64,000 nt of DNA from Belliella aquatica (GCF_014637795.1 NZ_BMFD01000007.1:62001-126000), one strand, 5' to 3'; counted from the stretch's first letter, positions 1 through 9,209 are shown. Translations and numbers: made by a program. Notes: a model not told the origin generated them from the sequence alone.

Positions 1-1
1 A

Positions 2-604
2 TCTCAAACTTACTTCAGTTTTGGAGCTGGAGTAAGCTTTCTACGGGGAGTGCCGAATAGCTTCTACCAAGATGGACACAGCAATGTACAGATAGGCTTG
101 ATGAAAGAAATGCCAATCAACAAAAGAGTCTCTTTTGTAACAGGTTTGGAATTAGAAAGATTAATTTACGATCTTGATTTTTTCCCTATTTTGGATGAAA
201 ACAACCAAGCATTTACGCAAGCTCCCGATGGAGTCAAATTCACTAGAGTATTCCAAAACAGTTTAAATCTTTCAGCTCAAACAAGAATTTATTTTAAAGA
301 TAACAGCAGCAAAGAAACGAGCAATATTTTCCTTCAAACGGGATTGAAAGGTGGATATAACCTAAGTACCACCTTCACATACAGAGAAAATGATCAAAAT
401 GAATCTATCAATTTATCTAACGTAGCCAGCACATTCAATCTTCAAGCGGAATTAATGCTTGGTTTTAAAGGCAATTATTTCAAAAAACTGGAAATCCTCA
501 ACGCTTCAAGTTTTGGAGTTACTTATCAATTCCACTCACCACTGAAGGCACGTAATGTAGAGAATATAAGACCTCTGAATTTGACTTGGAGATTTCTATT
601 TTAA
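2..604 (+). CDS. Outer-membrane beta-barrel protein, C-terminal part (truncated by window edge)
   Basis: The reading frame is open from the first bases of the window, so the gene begins upstream; the GTG at 50 is only an internal codon. The visible 200 or so residues show alternating hydrophobic/polar strands with aromatic residues (for example YFSFGAGVSFLRG and IFLQTGLKGGYNLSTTF) and end in Phe (LTWRFLF), the usual C-terminal signal of an outer membrane barrel. It is probably a small Bacteroidota beta-barrel protein of unknown ligand. Nothing in the visible part gives a more specific role. No clear terminator was seen immediately after it. Confidence 0.6.
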   Translation, partial: SQTYFSFGAGVSFLRGVPNSFYQDGHSNVQIGLMKEMPINKRVSFVTGLELERLIYDLDFFPILDENNQAFTQAPDGVKFTRVFQNSLNLSAQTRIYFKDNSSKETSNIFLQTGLKGGYNLSTTFTYRENDQNESINLSNVASTFNLQAELMLGFKGNYFKKLEILNASSFGVTYQFHSPLKARNVENIRPLNLTWRFLF

Positions 605-838
605 AATTTATGATTATCTGCTATGACATCTGTCTACGAAAATTTTACTTATTGACTTGCTGATAATAGTTCTCTAAACGTACAAGTGTCAACAGACAAT
701 AGCTGATTGAATGAACTTCATACAATATTACAAATCGCTACTAGTAACAAAGCGGATAATCATAAAAAATAATAAGCTTTTCTTTTAGATAAAGACTAAG
801 CCACAATCAATCGAATAAATCCCAATTCAAACTAGAAT

Positions 839-874
839 AAATAGAGACTGTCTTAAAAATGACTGTCTCTATTT
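839..874 (-). terminator. Hairpin downstream of the glycosyltransferase gene
   Basis: Two 14-base arms (839-852 and 861-874) are complementary with one mismatch around an 8-base A/T loop. The hairpin lies directly after the stop codon of the minus-strand glycosyltransferase. The following tract is only moderately T-rich, so termination strength is uncertain. Confidence 0.45.
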
Positions 875-1654
875 TCATTTACCAAGCCATTTCATTAAAG
901 TATTATAAGGCTTTGACCAAGTACGCTGAAACCTGAGTGGTCCATTGAGTTCTCGCTCAAAAAAATCTGCATGTTTGGCATTCAAATAAGCTATTCGCTG
1001 TCTTTTCTTCGTATTGGTCCCAGTCTTTTTCCTTTTACTTTCGGGAGTCATTCTATAGTAAAAACCGATAAATGGAAGCTGCACGACTTCCCCCCCATTT
1101 TTGAGCATTTTGATCCAAAATTCCCAGTCTTCTCTACCCATCACCATATCCTCTGAAAATCCTCCAACTGCTTCAAAATCCTGCTTTCTGAATAAGGAAG
1201 CAACAAAAATCATGTTGTCACGCGCAAGCTGATAGCTAGAAAAGGGCTTTAATTTCCAAAACTTCTCCCCTGCCTCAGAGAATTTCACTGCCTTGCAGTA
1301 CACTACTTTTACGCTTGGCTTATTTCTTAGTGTATCAATGGCCTTTTCTATGTATTCAGGAGCTATTTTATCATCCCCATCCAATGGTAGAATTATTTCT
1401 CCTGATGCAGCTTTGACACCTGTATTTCTTGCTTTTGCAACACCTCCGTTTTTTTGGTCGATGACATTGATTTCTGCGTGAGCCTTTTTAAGCTGCTCGG
1501 CGATCAGCAAGGAATCATCAGTGGAACCATCATTGACGATGATGATTTCAAGCGGTCTATAAGTAGAAGTCAATACAGAATCGACTGTTTCCCTTAGATA
1601 CTTCCCCTGATTGTAGCATGGAATGACGACTGATACCATTTCATTATTCATCAT
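875..1654 (-). CDS. Family 2 glycosyltransferase
   Basis: This 259-residue protein has the GT-A fold signature of family 2 glycosyltransferases. It opens with VSVVIPCYNQGKYL, followed by NDGSTDDS (nucleotide binding) near residue 42 and LDGDD (the metal-binding DxD) near residue 93. A later GGF...GREDWEF segment matches the acceptor-side region of the family. There are no obvious membrane segments, so it is probably a cytosolic or membrane-associated enzyme adding a sugar to a surface polysaccharide or glycolipid. Its start overlaps the end of the FkbM methyltransferase gene by 4 bases, indicating an operon and suggesting both modify the same glycan. Donor and acceptor cannot be told from sequence. 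Confidence 0.88.
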   Translation of the reverse strand: MMNNEMVSVVIPCYNQGKYLRETVDSVLTSTYRPLEIIIVNDGSTDDSLLIAEQLKKAHAEINVIDQKNGGVAKARNTGVKAASGEIILPLDGDDKIAPEYIEKAIDTLRNKPSVKVVYCKAVKFSEAGEKFWKLKPFSSYQLARDNMIFVASLFRKQDFEAVGGFSEDMVMGREDWEFWIKMLKNGGEVVQLPFIGFYYRMTPESKRKKTGTNTKKRQRIAYLNAKHADFFERELNGPLRFQRTWSKPYNTLMKWLGK

Positions 1655-2481
1655 GCAAAATATTTTTGGAATTGTATATTCTCTTTTTTTAGAGCCAATG
1701 TATTTGGTCCAAACTTTCTCGTATTGTAACCTGCATCTCTCAATTTTTTGAGATAGGTTTGATAGTCAGATTCCTCTAAACCAACATTTTCAAATATGAT
1801 GGCTTCTGGATTGGTATTTTCAATATCAAATATCCTAATAACTTCTAAATCATAACCTTCCGCATCAATCTGCAGGAGATCTATTTTTCCAATTCCAAAT
1901 TTCTTTAACAAGGTTTTAGGAGAAATGACTTCAACATTTTCTTCGCTGATCCATTTGCTTTTATCTTGAGGAATTTCAATCCCAAACTTTGAACAATTGA
2001 TTTCGACAATTCCATTTTGAAAAGCGTCTTCAATTTTCTCCTTGGAAAAAGATGTCAAACCGGTCGCCCATCGCATGTCTGAGAAAGCAATTTTATAAAT
2101 TGGTAAAAAGCCATCCTCCTCGCCTATTGCAGCACAAAGGGTCACTATCCCTTTGTTTTTCGCATAGATTTTTTTTAAAAATTGATGAAATACACCCGAT
2201 TGAGGTTCCAAAAGAACACCCTTCCAATTGTCTCTTTTGATGAATTTATGAATAGGGTCATGCGTAATTCCGTCATTGGCACCGATTTGAATTACTGTAA
2301 ATTCCTTTTTTGATAAAGAATAAGCATTCAAAAACCCGCTCAAACTGCCTTCCTTTGGGTTGTAGAAGTATTTATAAAACCCAAGAAAGATTGGATTATT
2401 GGAAGCGCTGAGATTAAATCTCAAAGACTTCCATTGACTTTGTAACTTTCTTTTGATTGGTAAAATTGACAAAGCGGACAT
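1651..2481 (-). CDS. FkbM family SAM-dependent methyltransferase
   Basis: The 276-residue protein carries the FkbM-type Rossmann core: FTVIQIGANDG near residues 61-71 (SAM-binding motif I), a GVLLEPQ strand, and KIDLLQIDAEGYD near residue 200, the characteristic acidic 'D-x-E-G' motif. FkbM proteins O-methylate sugars or polyketides. Translational coupling to the downstream glycosyltransferase (4-base overlap) supports methylation of a surface glycan sugar. The first 45 residues are basic and could be a membrane-proximal or partner-binding segment. The substrate is inferred only from context. Confidence 0.85.
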   Translation of the reverse strand: MSALSILPIKRKLQSQWKSLRFNLSASNNPIFLGFYKYFYNPKEGSLSGFLNAYSLSKKEFTVIQIGANDGITHDPIHKFIKRDNWKGVLLEPQSGVFHQFLKKIYAKNKGIVTLCAAIGEEDGFLPIYKIAFSDMRWATGLTSFSKEKIEDAFQNGIVEINCSKFGIEIPQDKSKWISEENVEVISPKTLLKKFGIGKIDLLQIDAEGYDLEVIRIFDIENTNPEAIIFENVGLEESDYQTYLKKLRDAGYNTRKFGPNTLALKKENIQFQKYFA

Positions 2482-2517
2482 TAGCGTTGGTTGATATTAA
2501 GGATTAAAATTAAACCT

Positions 2518-4056
2518 CTAATCTACAATAATTTTGAAACTTGGGTCATCATCAGTGTAATTAACATTGATGATTTTTTCTGCTTTTTCCAACAAAACCT
2601 TACTAGAAGTATTCAAATGACGGATATAGACAGTCTTTCCTAGTTTCTCATATCGCTCAGTTACCTTATGAACAGCATCTATCCCTGAGTGATCGACAAT
2701 TCTACTCTCGGCAAAATCAATGACGATTTCATCAGGATCATTGGTTGGATCGAACTTCTGTCCAAAAGTCAACGCCGATGCAAAAAACAAAGGTCCAAAA
2801 ACTTCATAATGCTTGACGCCATTTTCGTCTACACGTTTTCTTGTACGGATCATTTTAGCATTTTGCCAAGCAAATACCAAAGCTGAAATAATCACACCAA
2901 TCAACACAGCCAGGGCAAGATTATGTAAGAATACTGTCACTAAGGTTACAATCACCATAACCAAAACATCATGAAAAGGCACTTTCCTGAAAACCTTCAA
3001 AGACGCCCATTCAAAAGTACCAATTGCAACCATAAACATCAGCCCCACCAATGCAGCCATTGGAACCATTTCTATATAAGTAGAAAGGAAAAGAATGAAT
3101 ACCAAAAGTCCCACAGAGGCAATGATTCCAGAAATTCTGTTTCTACCGCCTGCGTTCACATTGATCAAAGACTGACCAATCATCGCACAGCCGCCCATAC
3201 CACCAAAGAAGCCTGTGGTAAGATTCGCCACTCCTTGCGCTACACACTCCTTATTACCATGACCTCTAGTTTCTGTGATCTCATCAATCAAAGTCAAGGT
3301 CAGCAAGCTCTCAATCAAACCCACCCCAGCCATAATCGCAGAGTAAGGCAAAATGATCATCAAAGTCTCCCAGTTTAAGGGAACTACAGGCAAATGAAAC
3401 TCTGGTAATCCTCCACTGATCGAAGCCAAATCACCAACAGTACGGGTATCAACCCCTCCAAAAATCACAATCAACGAGATTGTCAAGATCGCTACCAAAG
3501 CAGATGGCACTGCGGTGGTCAACTTTGGCAAGAACTTAATGATGACCATGGTCAAAGCCACCAGGCCAATCATGATGTAAAGTGGGCTACCTGTCATCCA
3601 TTCTACTACACCTTCAGCCGTGGTGAATTTGAATTGATCAAATTGAGACATCGCAATTACAATTGCCAGCCCATTCACAAAACCGAACATTACAGGGTGT
3701 GGAACCAGTCTGATCAATTTCCCAAGTTTCAAGACACCAACCAAAATTTGGATCAAGCCCATCAAAACCACTGCTGCAAAGAGATACTCAACACCATGCT
3801 GAGCAATAAGCGCTATTACGACCACTGCGATTGCTCCAGTCGCCCCTGAGATCATCCCCGGTCTACCTCCTAAAATTGAGGTAATCAAACCAATAATAAA
3901 TGCGGTATATAATCCAATCAGCGGACTCACTCCCGCTATCAATGAAAATGCAACTGCTTCAGGCACCAAGGCCAAGGCTACAGTCAAGCCGGATAATACT
4001 TCGTCTTTCAGATTTGCCTGCGTGGGTTTAAATAGGCGATAAAACATCTGTGTCAT
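2518..4056 (-). CDS. SulP (SLC26) family anion transporter with STAS domain
   Basis: The 512-residue protein begins with the SulP N-terminal pattern (DEVLSGLTVALALVPEAVAFSL), continues through about ten to twelve hydrophobic segments, and contains GGMGGCAMIGQSLIN, a conserved SulP stretch. Residues from about 410 form a cytosolic STAS domain with IVDHSGIDAV, the loop typical of anti-sigma-factor-antagonist folds. The family carries sulfate, bicarbonate or other small anions across the inner membrane, often with Na+ or H+; which anion is used here is not visible. There is no carbonic anhydrase or sulfate-assimilation gene beside it. Length is normal for the family. Confidence 0.9.
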   Translation of the reverse strand: MTQMFYRLFKPTQANLKDEVLSGLTVALALVPEAVAFSLIAGVSPLIGLYTAFIIGLITSILGGRPGMISGATGAIAVVVIALIAQHGVEYLFAAVVLMGLIQILVGVLKLGKLIRLVPHPVMFGFVNGLAIVIAMSQFDQFKFTTAEGVVEWMTGSPLYIMIGLVALTMVIIKFLPKLTTAVPSALVAILTISLIVIFGGVDTRTVGDLASISGGLPEFHLPVVPLNWETLMIILPYSAIMAGVGLIESLLTLTLIDEITETRGHGNKECVAQGVANLTTGFFGGMGGCAMIGQSLINVNAGGRNRISGIIASVGLLVFILFLSTYIEMVPMAALVGLMFMVAIGTFEWASLKVFRKVPFHDVLVMVIVTLVTVFLHNLALAVLIGVIISALVFAWQNAKMIRTRKRVDENGVKHYEVFGPLFFASALTFGQKFDPTNDPDEIVIDFAESRIVDHSGIDAVHKVTERYEKLGKTVYIRHLNTSSKVLLEKAEKIINVNYTDDDPSFKIIVD

Positions 4057-4098
4057 AACTTTATAAATTTAATAGGAAGCGGTAAATAAAAGGTACAT

Positions 4099-4132
4099 AA
4101 TCACCCTCCTAATCAATTGAAAAGGGGTGATC
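4099..4132 (-). promoter_or_regulatory. Inverted repeat in the sulP leader
   Basis: An imperfect inverted repeat (ATCACCC ... GGGGTGAT) lies about 45-75 bases upstream of the SulP start codon. It could be a leader hairpin or an operator. It matches no riboswitch class that I recognise. Confidence 0.25.
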
Positions 4133-4288
4133 TAACATAAAAAATATGTTTCAGGGTGGAGTACAAGTCATTGCTTAGGCTTGTGATTTGGTGAAAAGAA
4201 GTCGCAAAGCTACTCTTTTTAGAAGCAAAAGACAATTTGTTCTTTGGAATGCTGCTGTTGTGTTATTTTTTTTCTTCAATTTTAACAA

Positions 4289-4921
4289 ATGTTTTACAGC
4301 TGTCCACTTTGTTTATCACCTAATCAAAACTTTGCGTTCAAAGGAGAATTTACACATTGTTTGGTATGTGATCTAATCTTTAGAGCGCCAAAAGCCTCCT
4401 TTACTGGATTAGGAGAGAAAAAACACTATCTACTGCATCAAAATGGCCCACAGCATGATGGTTATGTTTCATTTTTGAAAAGAGCCATTGATCCTATCGA
4501 GACCCATCTACTGCCAAATCTCCAAGCTTTGGATTTTGGTTGTGGTCCAGGCCCAGCTATCAATTACATCCTTCAATCTTATCAAATCTCCTGTGATAAT
4601 TATGATCCTTTTTTCTTTCCCGAAGGGATCAAGGAAAAATCCTATGACTTTATTTTTGCTACAGAATGTGTAGAACATTTCTTTCACCCAAATCAAGAAT
4701 TTGAGAAAATCCTTGGGCTTTTAAAAGTAGGCGGGTACCTTTCTATGATGACTGAAATCCACCCTGGTTTAAATAAAATCAATGATTGGTATTATATCAA
4801 GGATGCTACACATGTTAGTCTTTATTCTGAAAAAACTTTTATGTGGATAGCTTTAAAATACAAACTCAAGCTGGAATATACCGATCAAAAAAGAGTTGTG
4901 GTTTTTAGAAAAACTGGTTAA
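4289..4921 (+). CDS. Class I SAM methyltransferase with N-terminal zinc ribbon
   Basis: The 210-residue protein starts with two CxxC pairs (C5/C8 and a second pair in HCLVC), a probable zinc ribbon. SAM motif I follows as LQALDFGCGPGPA. ATECVEHFFHP corresponds to motif III, and GGYLSMMTEIHP is the usual post-motif strand of Methyltransf_11/23 proteins. It is a complete small-molecule type methyltransferase; the substrate is unknown. It is transcribed toward the minus-strand gene at 5130 and is separated from it by that gene's terminator. Confidence 0.8.
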   Translation: MFYSCPLCLSPNQNFAFKGEFTHCLVCDLIFRAPKASFTGLGEKKHYLLHQNGPQHDGYVSFLKRAIDPIETHLLPNLQALDFGCGPGPAINYILQSYQISCDNYDPFFFPEGIKEKSYDFIFATECVEHFFHPNQEFEKILGLLKVGGYLSMMTEIHPGLNKINDWYYIKDATHVSLYSEKTFMWIALKYKLKLEYTDQKRVVVFRKTG

Positions 4922-5062
4922 AATTCAATCCCTTCCCATGTTAGCGCATAGTCATATCCACTCCAATTCCCCAAGTCATCACTTGAGGGCAATTGAGATT
5001 TGATCTCCATCATTCGGCAGAATCGCCTGATTAGAGCACGAAAGCGGTAAGAATTATGGGTA

Positions 5063-5101
5063 TAAAAAAAAGGAAGACTCATTGAGATCAGTCTTCCTTT
5101 T
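5063..5101 (-). terminator. Rho-independent terminator of the mutase-like gene
   Basis: On the minus strand an 11-base perfect stem (arms 5069-5079 and 5090-5100, loop of about 10) is followed by a run of eight T. It lies 30-65 bases beyond the stop codon of the gene at 5130-6176. Its presence also argues that a 67-codon frame across this spot is not a gene. Confidence 0.75.
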
Positions 5102-5129
5102 GTATTGGCGTCAAAGTTCATTTTGAAAC

Positions 5130-6176
5130 TTATATTTTCTTATTGAAATACTGAACAAGTTTGAAGATCTCTTGATCTAAAGCTTTATTCGCCATCTCAA
5201 ATCGCTCTGGAGTATTGACAGACTCTCTTACGGAGATGTAATAAGTCAATTTATCTTCAGAAGGTACAAGAGAAATACTTACTCCTTCTACTGTTTCGAT
5301 TTTTAGAATATTCGTTCCTGAAATTGGGTACTGATAGACTTTATCAGTCAAGATATTCTTTTTCACGCCTTTATTGAAATCTGTCACTGCACTCACGGAG
5401 AAAATCTCCTCTAAGAATTTTGGACTCTTTCTGACTTCTGACATGAACTTATTCAACTGCTTTCTGTGGATGTCCAAGCTTAGGTCAATCGCCACTGCTT
5501 TCTCTTTGAAAAAGCCGTTGTAGTAATATACTTCAAGAAGTGCATCGTAAATAGTCAGATCCTTTAATCTCTGAACTCCTTCTAAGATCACCAATTGCTC
5601 TACCATATCTTCAAAACTCAAATCAGAATGCATTACTTGCTGATCTATATTGAATCCAGCAACAGGCGCATCGGCAAATTTGGCATTGGTTTCTTTGAAC
5701 ATTGGCTCCAAACCTCCAAGAGGAACTACCTGATCTATGGTCTGCACATTGCCTTTTCGCGCTACCACATCAAGCAAATCAGACATCAGAATAGACTTCA
5801 ACAGTTGCATCCCAGCATACTTTTCAGATTTAATCCAATCTTGAAGTAATACGGCGGCTACTTGATGTACATTCAGTACCATAAATGCGCCAGCAACGCC
5901 TCCTTTTTTCACAACCAAAGAGACTTTGTTATCCTCAGGTTCTACCGCTACGATGATATTGTAACCTTGTTCTTTGGCCTGATCAATGGCAGGCTTCAAA
6001 GAAGTGAAATTGAATATTCTATCTTCCGGCGCCTCTTCCAGTACAAGTTCTCCAACTTCATCAGCAGACTGAGCGAGCTTTTTGGCTAGCGTTGTTTGCT
6101 TGTCATAAGAGACAAGGAGTACTTTATTTTGTATTGTAGTCGTCGGGGCTGCTTGAACTTCTGATTCTGTATCCAT
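5130..6176 (-). CDS. Phosphohexomutase-like pseudoenzyme
   Basis: The 348 residues read as domains II-IV of the phosphoglucomutase/phosphomannomutase family with every catalytic loop changed. Residues 73-115 follow the 'DPDADR...LNGNQ..ALLLDY' region, but the Mg-binding acidic loop is EPEDNK (79-84). The sugar loop GEES-type motif is GFNID (174-178). Residues 208-226 (TIYDALLEVYYYNGFFKEK) match the family's 'LYDLLLEIYLKYGFYKE' helix. The C-terminal phosphate loop RPSGTEPK is VPSEDKL (304-310). Domain I with the phosphoserine is absent. It therefore probably binds something or regulates, rather than isomerises sugar phosphates. It stands alone with its own terminator. The family link is my reading and was not checked by alignment. 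Confidence 0.65.
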   Translation of the reverse strand: MDTESEVQAAPTTTIQNKVLLVSYDKQTTLAKKLAQSADEVGELVLEEAPEDRIFNFTSLKPAIDQAKEQGYNIIVAVEPEDNKVSLVVKKGGVAGAFMVLNVHQVAAVLLQDWIKSEKYAGMQLLKSILMSDLLDVVARKGNVQTIDQVVPLGGLEPMFKETNAKFADAPVAGFNIDQQVMHSDLSFEDMVEQLVILEGVQRLKDLTIYDALLEVYYYNGFFKEKAVAIDLSLDIHRKQLNKFMSEVRKSPKFLEEIFSVSAVTDFNKGVKKNILTDKVYQYPISGTNILKIETVEGVSISLVPSEDKLTYYISVRESVNTPERFEMANKALDQEIFKLVQYFNKKI

Positions 6177-6613
6177 ATTTTTATTTATTTCTCGAATTCA
6201 CTATAATTTAGCTGACATTCCTTAGAGTCATATTCGATTGAATGCCTTTTTTTGGCAGCGGGTTTGGTGCGTTGTGCTGAGGCCTTCGTGCGTTCAAAAA
6301 ATCACAACCTTAAATTCCGTTAATCTTTACAGCTAATTATTCCTCAAATTTACACATTCTATCAAGGACTCAAAAGCCGATGGTAACAATTCATTCAAAA
6401 TAACACATTATTTATTCTGATTTGAAATAAAAAAACCAAATAAAGAGATACGATCGATCTGTTGAAAGTTGAAAAACAGTTTATAATTTTTTACTGAGGG
6501 TAGCTAATTCCAAGAGATAGCCTCTTTGCTGATGAAGTCTGAAAAAGTAGATTCGAAGACGCTTTTTGTAAATTGTCCGTACCTTACAAGGAATTTCAAA
6601 CCTATCTATTCCA
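6177..6613. other. Intergenic region between divergent genes
   Basis: These 437 bases separate the mutase-like gene (minus) from the MFS gene (plus) and must hold both promoters. The sequence is AT-rich, especially 6330-6500. I found no convincing open frame, tRNA, riboswitch or long repeat. Confidence 0.5.
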
Positions 6614-7867
6614 GTGAATTATTTTCAATTTATTCAAAAGCACAAAGTTATGGTGTTTTTCGGCATCATGATGACAGCGCTGTCCAGTTTTGGGCAGACT
6701 TTTTTACTTGCACTCTACATTCCATTTTTGATTGAGGAATTTGCACTTTCCAATGGACTGATCAGTACATTTTATGGTGTAGCGACGATTGCATCCGCAG
6801 CAATGCTGCCAAAAGTTGGGAAATTGATCGATACCATTTCTCTAAAAAAATTCACTTTGGTTACTACTTTTCTGTTTTTAGTGGCTTTGGTATTTTTCAG
6901 TTTTGCTCAATCATGGTGGTATATCCCAATTGCATTTTTGGGATTGAGGCTCGCAGGCCAAGGTTTGTATTCTCACATTGCGATCACGACTATGTCGCGA
7001 TATTTTGTAGAAAATAGAGGAAAGGCCATCTCCTTGGCTTCCTTGGGGCATCCGCTTGGTCAGGCGGTATTGCCAGCAATCATTCTCTTGGTAATCACGC
7101 AGATCGGTTGGAGGGAATCATTGTGGATTAATGCCAGTTTGGTCGCTGTGATTGTGACGGGCTACACGCTTTTTGTAGTGAAGCCGAAGCATTTGGTGTC
7201 TGAGAGTATGGAGGGGATTTCGGATGCTCAAAAGGACAAAAAAACTGTCAAAGTAAGGCAGAGAGATATCATGAAGTCCAAAGCATTTTTGCTTTTGGCT
7301 CCCAATATCTTTTTTATCCCATTTGCTATTACAGGACTTTTCTTTTATCAATTCCCAATCGTAGAGTTCAAAGGATGGAGCGTTGGAGTAATCGCGGCAG
7401 GGCTGACCGCTTATGCTATTTCAAGTACGGTGAGCATCCTGACAGCAGGTCCTTTGATCGATAAATATAGGGCTAGGACTTTCTTTCCATTCTATTTGAT
7501 TCCATTTCTGATGGGGATATTTGTGATTTGGTTTGGCCAATCTCCAGTGACTATGTATGTTTATATGGTTTTGATTGGACTATCGACTGGTTTTGGAAAT
7601 GCCACCATAGCAGCACTGCAAGTGGAGTTTTTTGGGCAAAAATATATCGGGACGGTGAGGAGTCTGTTTACCTCCTTGATGGTTTTGAGTTCGGCTGTTG
7701 GTCCCGCGCTTTATGGGATTCTTTTGGATACAGGTTTTAGCTTTGATGTGGTCTTTGGAGTGACGGCTTTGATTTTGGTTTTGATTATTCTCCAATCTTT
7801 TCGCTCCATTCCCAAATATTCTCGAGCAAAATGGAAGTATAAGTTGAGGAAGCGGAGGGGGAAATAA
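6614..7867 (+). CDS. Major facilitator superfamily transporter
   Basis: The 417-residue protein has about twelve hydrophobic helices in two six-helix halves joined by a charged loop (residues about 195-220, SESMEGISDAQKDKKTVKVRQRD), the MFS layout. Helix 2/3 has the motif-A-like stretch GKLIDTISLKKF, and the second half repeats it as AGPLIDKYRART. It resembles the monocarboxylate/oxalate-formate branch (sugar-independent, 'GLRLAGQGLYSHIAI'). Substrate is unknown. Translation probably starts at GTG 6614, giving a basic N-terminal segment before helix 1; ATG 6650 is the alternative. It is monocistronic. Confidence 0.82.
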   Translation: MNYFQFIQKHKVMVFFGIMMTALSSFGQTFLLALYIPFLIEEFALSNGLISTFYGVATIASAAMLPKVGKLIDTISLKKFTLVTTFLFLVALVFFSFAQSWWYIPIAFLGLRLAGQGLYSHIAITTMSRYFVENRGKAISLASLGHPLGQAVLPAIILLVITQIGWRESLWINASLVAVIVTGYTLFVVKPKHLVSESMEGISDAQKDKKTVKVRQRDIMKSKAFLLLAPNIFFIPFAITGLFFYQFPIVEFKGWSVGVIAAGLTAYAISSTVSILTAGPLIDKYRARTFFPFYLIPFLMGIFVIWFGQSPVTMYVYMVLIGLSTGFGNATIAALQVEFFGQKYIGTVRSLFTSLMVLSSAVGPALYGILLDTGFSFDVVFGVTALILVLIILQSFRSIPKYSRAKWKYKLRKRRGK

Positions 7868-7894
7868 TTTAATAAAATTAAGGAATTCGATTTA

Positions 7895-8329
7895 TCATGT
7901 ATTTGAAGTGAATTTATCTAATTCAATCTCAAAATCGTTTGGGGATAAAATTCGAGCGTTTTTAAAAGGATTTTGCTCTAATAAGTCTTTGTCACCAGTA
8001 ATCAAAAAATTTGCATTTGAAAATTCAATTAAATCTAACAAAAAATTGTCCTTAGGATCTCTACATGAAAAATTTATAGGCTTGATTTCAATTAATTCTC
8101 CAACTGTTTCCAAAAGGTCTAACAAGTCCTGAACACTTTGCTTTGGGAAATATTTTTTAAGTTTTTCACGAGTCGTAACTAATTCAATTTCATTTAAAAG
8201 CTGCGGTGTGATTATAATTATGATTTTACCATTGGAAATGAAATTCTTAATTCTTGATAGTCGCTTTCCAATCAAAAAACTAATCCACACGTTGGTGTCA
8301 AAAATAACTCTAACGCTTTTTGTTATCAT
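7895..8329 (-). CDS. PIN-domain ribonuclease toxin (COG1569-like)
   Basis: The 144-residue protein starts at ATG 8329 (a GTG at 8347 would extend it by six residues). It shows the PIN-domain acidic set: VIFDTNVWIS near the N-terminus, NEIE in the middle, and DPKDNFLLDL plus LITGDKDLL near the C-terminus, which together coordinate Mg2+ for RNA cleavage. It belongs to the 'putative toxin-antitoxin toxin, PIN family' group rather than the shorter classical VapC. The upstream antitoxin-like gene overlaps its start by 20 bases, so the two are translationally coupled. Target RNA unknown. Confidence 0.8.
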   Translation of the reverse strand: MITKSVRVIFDTNVWISFLIGKRLSRIKNFISNGKIIIIITPQLLNEIELVTTREKLKKYFPKQSVQDLLDLLETVGELIEIKPINFSCRDPKDNFLLDLIEFSNANFLITGDKDLLEQNPFKNARILSPNDFEIELDKFTSNT

Positions 8330-8540
8330 ATATTTCTTGCCTAACACTTTCTACTTCTTCATTGACTACATTCAAATCGATTTCGTCGGATTTAAATGTT
8401 TTAAGGAGAAGAGATAACTTACTATTAATAGCTTCTTTTTCCAATTCCTTCGAAAGCTCAAGTTTTTGCTTCGTGGAAAGCTGTTTAACAATAGAAATTA
8501 CTTGTTCAAATGTTAAATCTATTTTTAATGCTGTTTTCAT
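8310..8540 (-). CDS. Antitoxin-like partner of the PIN toxin
   Basis: This small 76-residue, lysine/glutamate-rich helical protein starts at ATG 8540 (MKTALKIDLTFEQV). The N-terminal half (ALKIDLTFEQVISIVKQLSTKQKLEL) resembles the N-terminal helical module of antitoxins paired with COG1569 PIN toxins; the C-terminal tail (EIDLNVVNEEVESVRQEIY) would wrap the toxin. It lies directly upstream of, and overlaps, the PIN gene, which is the strongest evidence. No DNA-binding motif can be named with certainty. The pair is likely autoregulated from the AT-rich region above it. Confidence 0.65.
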   Translation of the reverse strand: MKTALKIDLTFEQVISIVKQLSTKQKLELSKELEKEAINSKLSLLLKTFKSDEIDLNVVNEEVESVRQEIYDNKKR

Positions 8541-9209
8541 AATTTTATTCAAAACTTCCTAATCAAATCTACATAAAAATATCGATAAAAGTTTCCGTCT
8601 GATTAAATTGTAGGGTAAGGTAAAAGCGGTAATTTAATTTATAAAGAAAATTACAATTTATTAGATGCCTGCATGATCCTTAGTGAAAACACAAGCTATT
8701 AATCGTCTATTTTTTTCAAAATTATTATAAAGTAGTTACAAGTGTTTCTTATAAATCATTTTTTAATGAACGTCACCATACTATTAAATTGCATGTAAAA
8801 ATAGGCACATTACAACATGCTTATTTGATACAAAAATGTAAGAATAAGCAATTTTCAAAAGATTTTCCCTCTTATTTGAACAGGGGTAAGCTGGGAATGT
8901 AGTGGGATTTACTTTTTGGGATTTTGGATCAATGCCACCTCTGCAGCTAAGAAAAAGTTCAACCCAGTAAGACGCTAGGCAGTCCCATAAGGGTTAAATA
9001 TCTCAATATAGCTTGTATGTATAATAAATTGAAAATTGATCCAATTCCTCCACGATCCTTCGTGCCCTTTGCGGTAAACATAAAACAATCAAACCAACAT
9101 AGTCTATGTAAGGGATATATTCTTTATTCCTCTATACAAAAAATCAAAGTCATGCTACCAAAGTCAAGTCTTGATTCTTGCATCGTATCTCTTAATTCTT
9201 ATTTCTCAT
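8541..9209. other. Gene-free AT-rich stretch
   Basis: About 670 bases between the antitoxin start and the end of the CLC gene. The promoter of the toxin-antitoxin pair must lie at its left end. Reading frames here are short and not protein-like; the frame entering the CLC gene from 9017 is antisense noise. I found no tRNA, hairpin-plus-T-run or repeat that I could support. Confidence 0.5.

Noticed and set aside
4057-4288. Riboswitch in the SulP leader
   Set aside because: Only simple dyads are visible; no known aptamer consensus could be matched.
4918-5121. 67-codon minus-strand frame
   Set aside because: It contains the terminator hairpin of the mutase-like gene and has no recognisable protein pattern.
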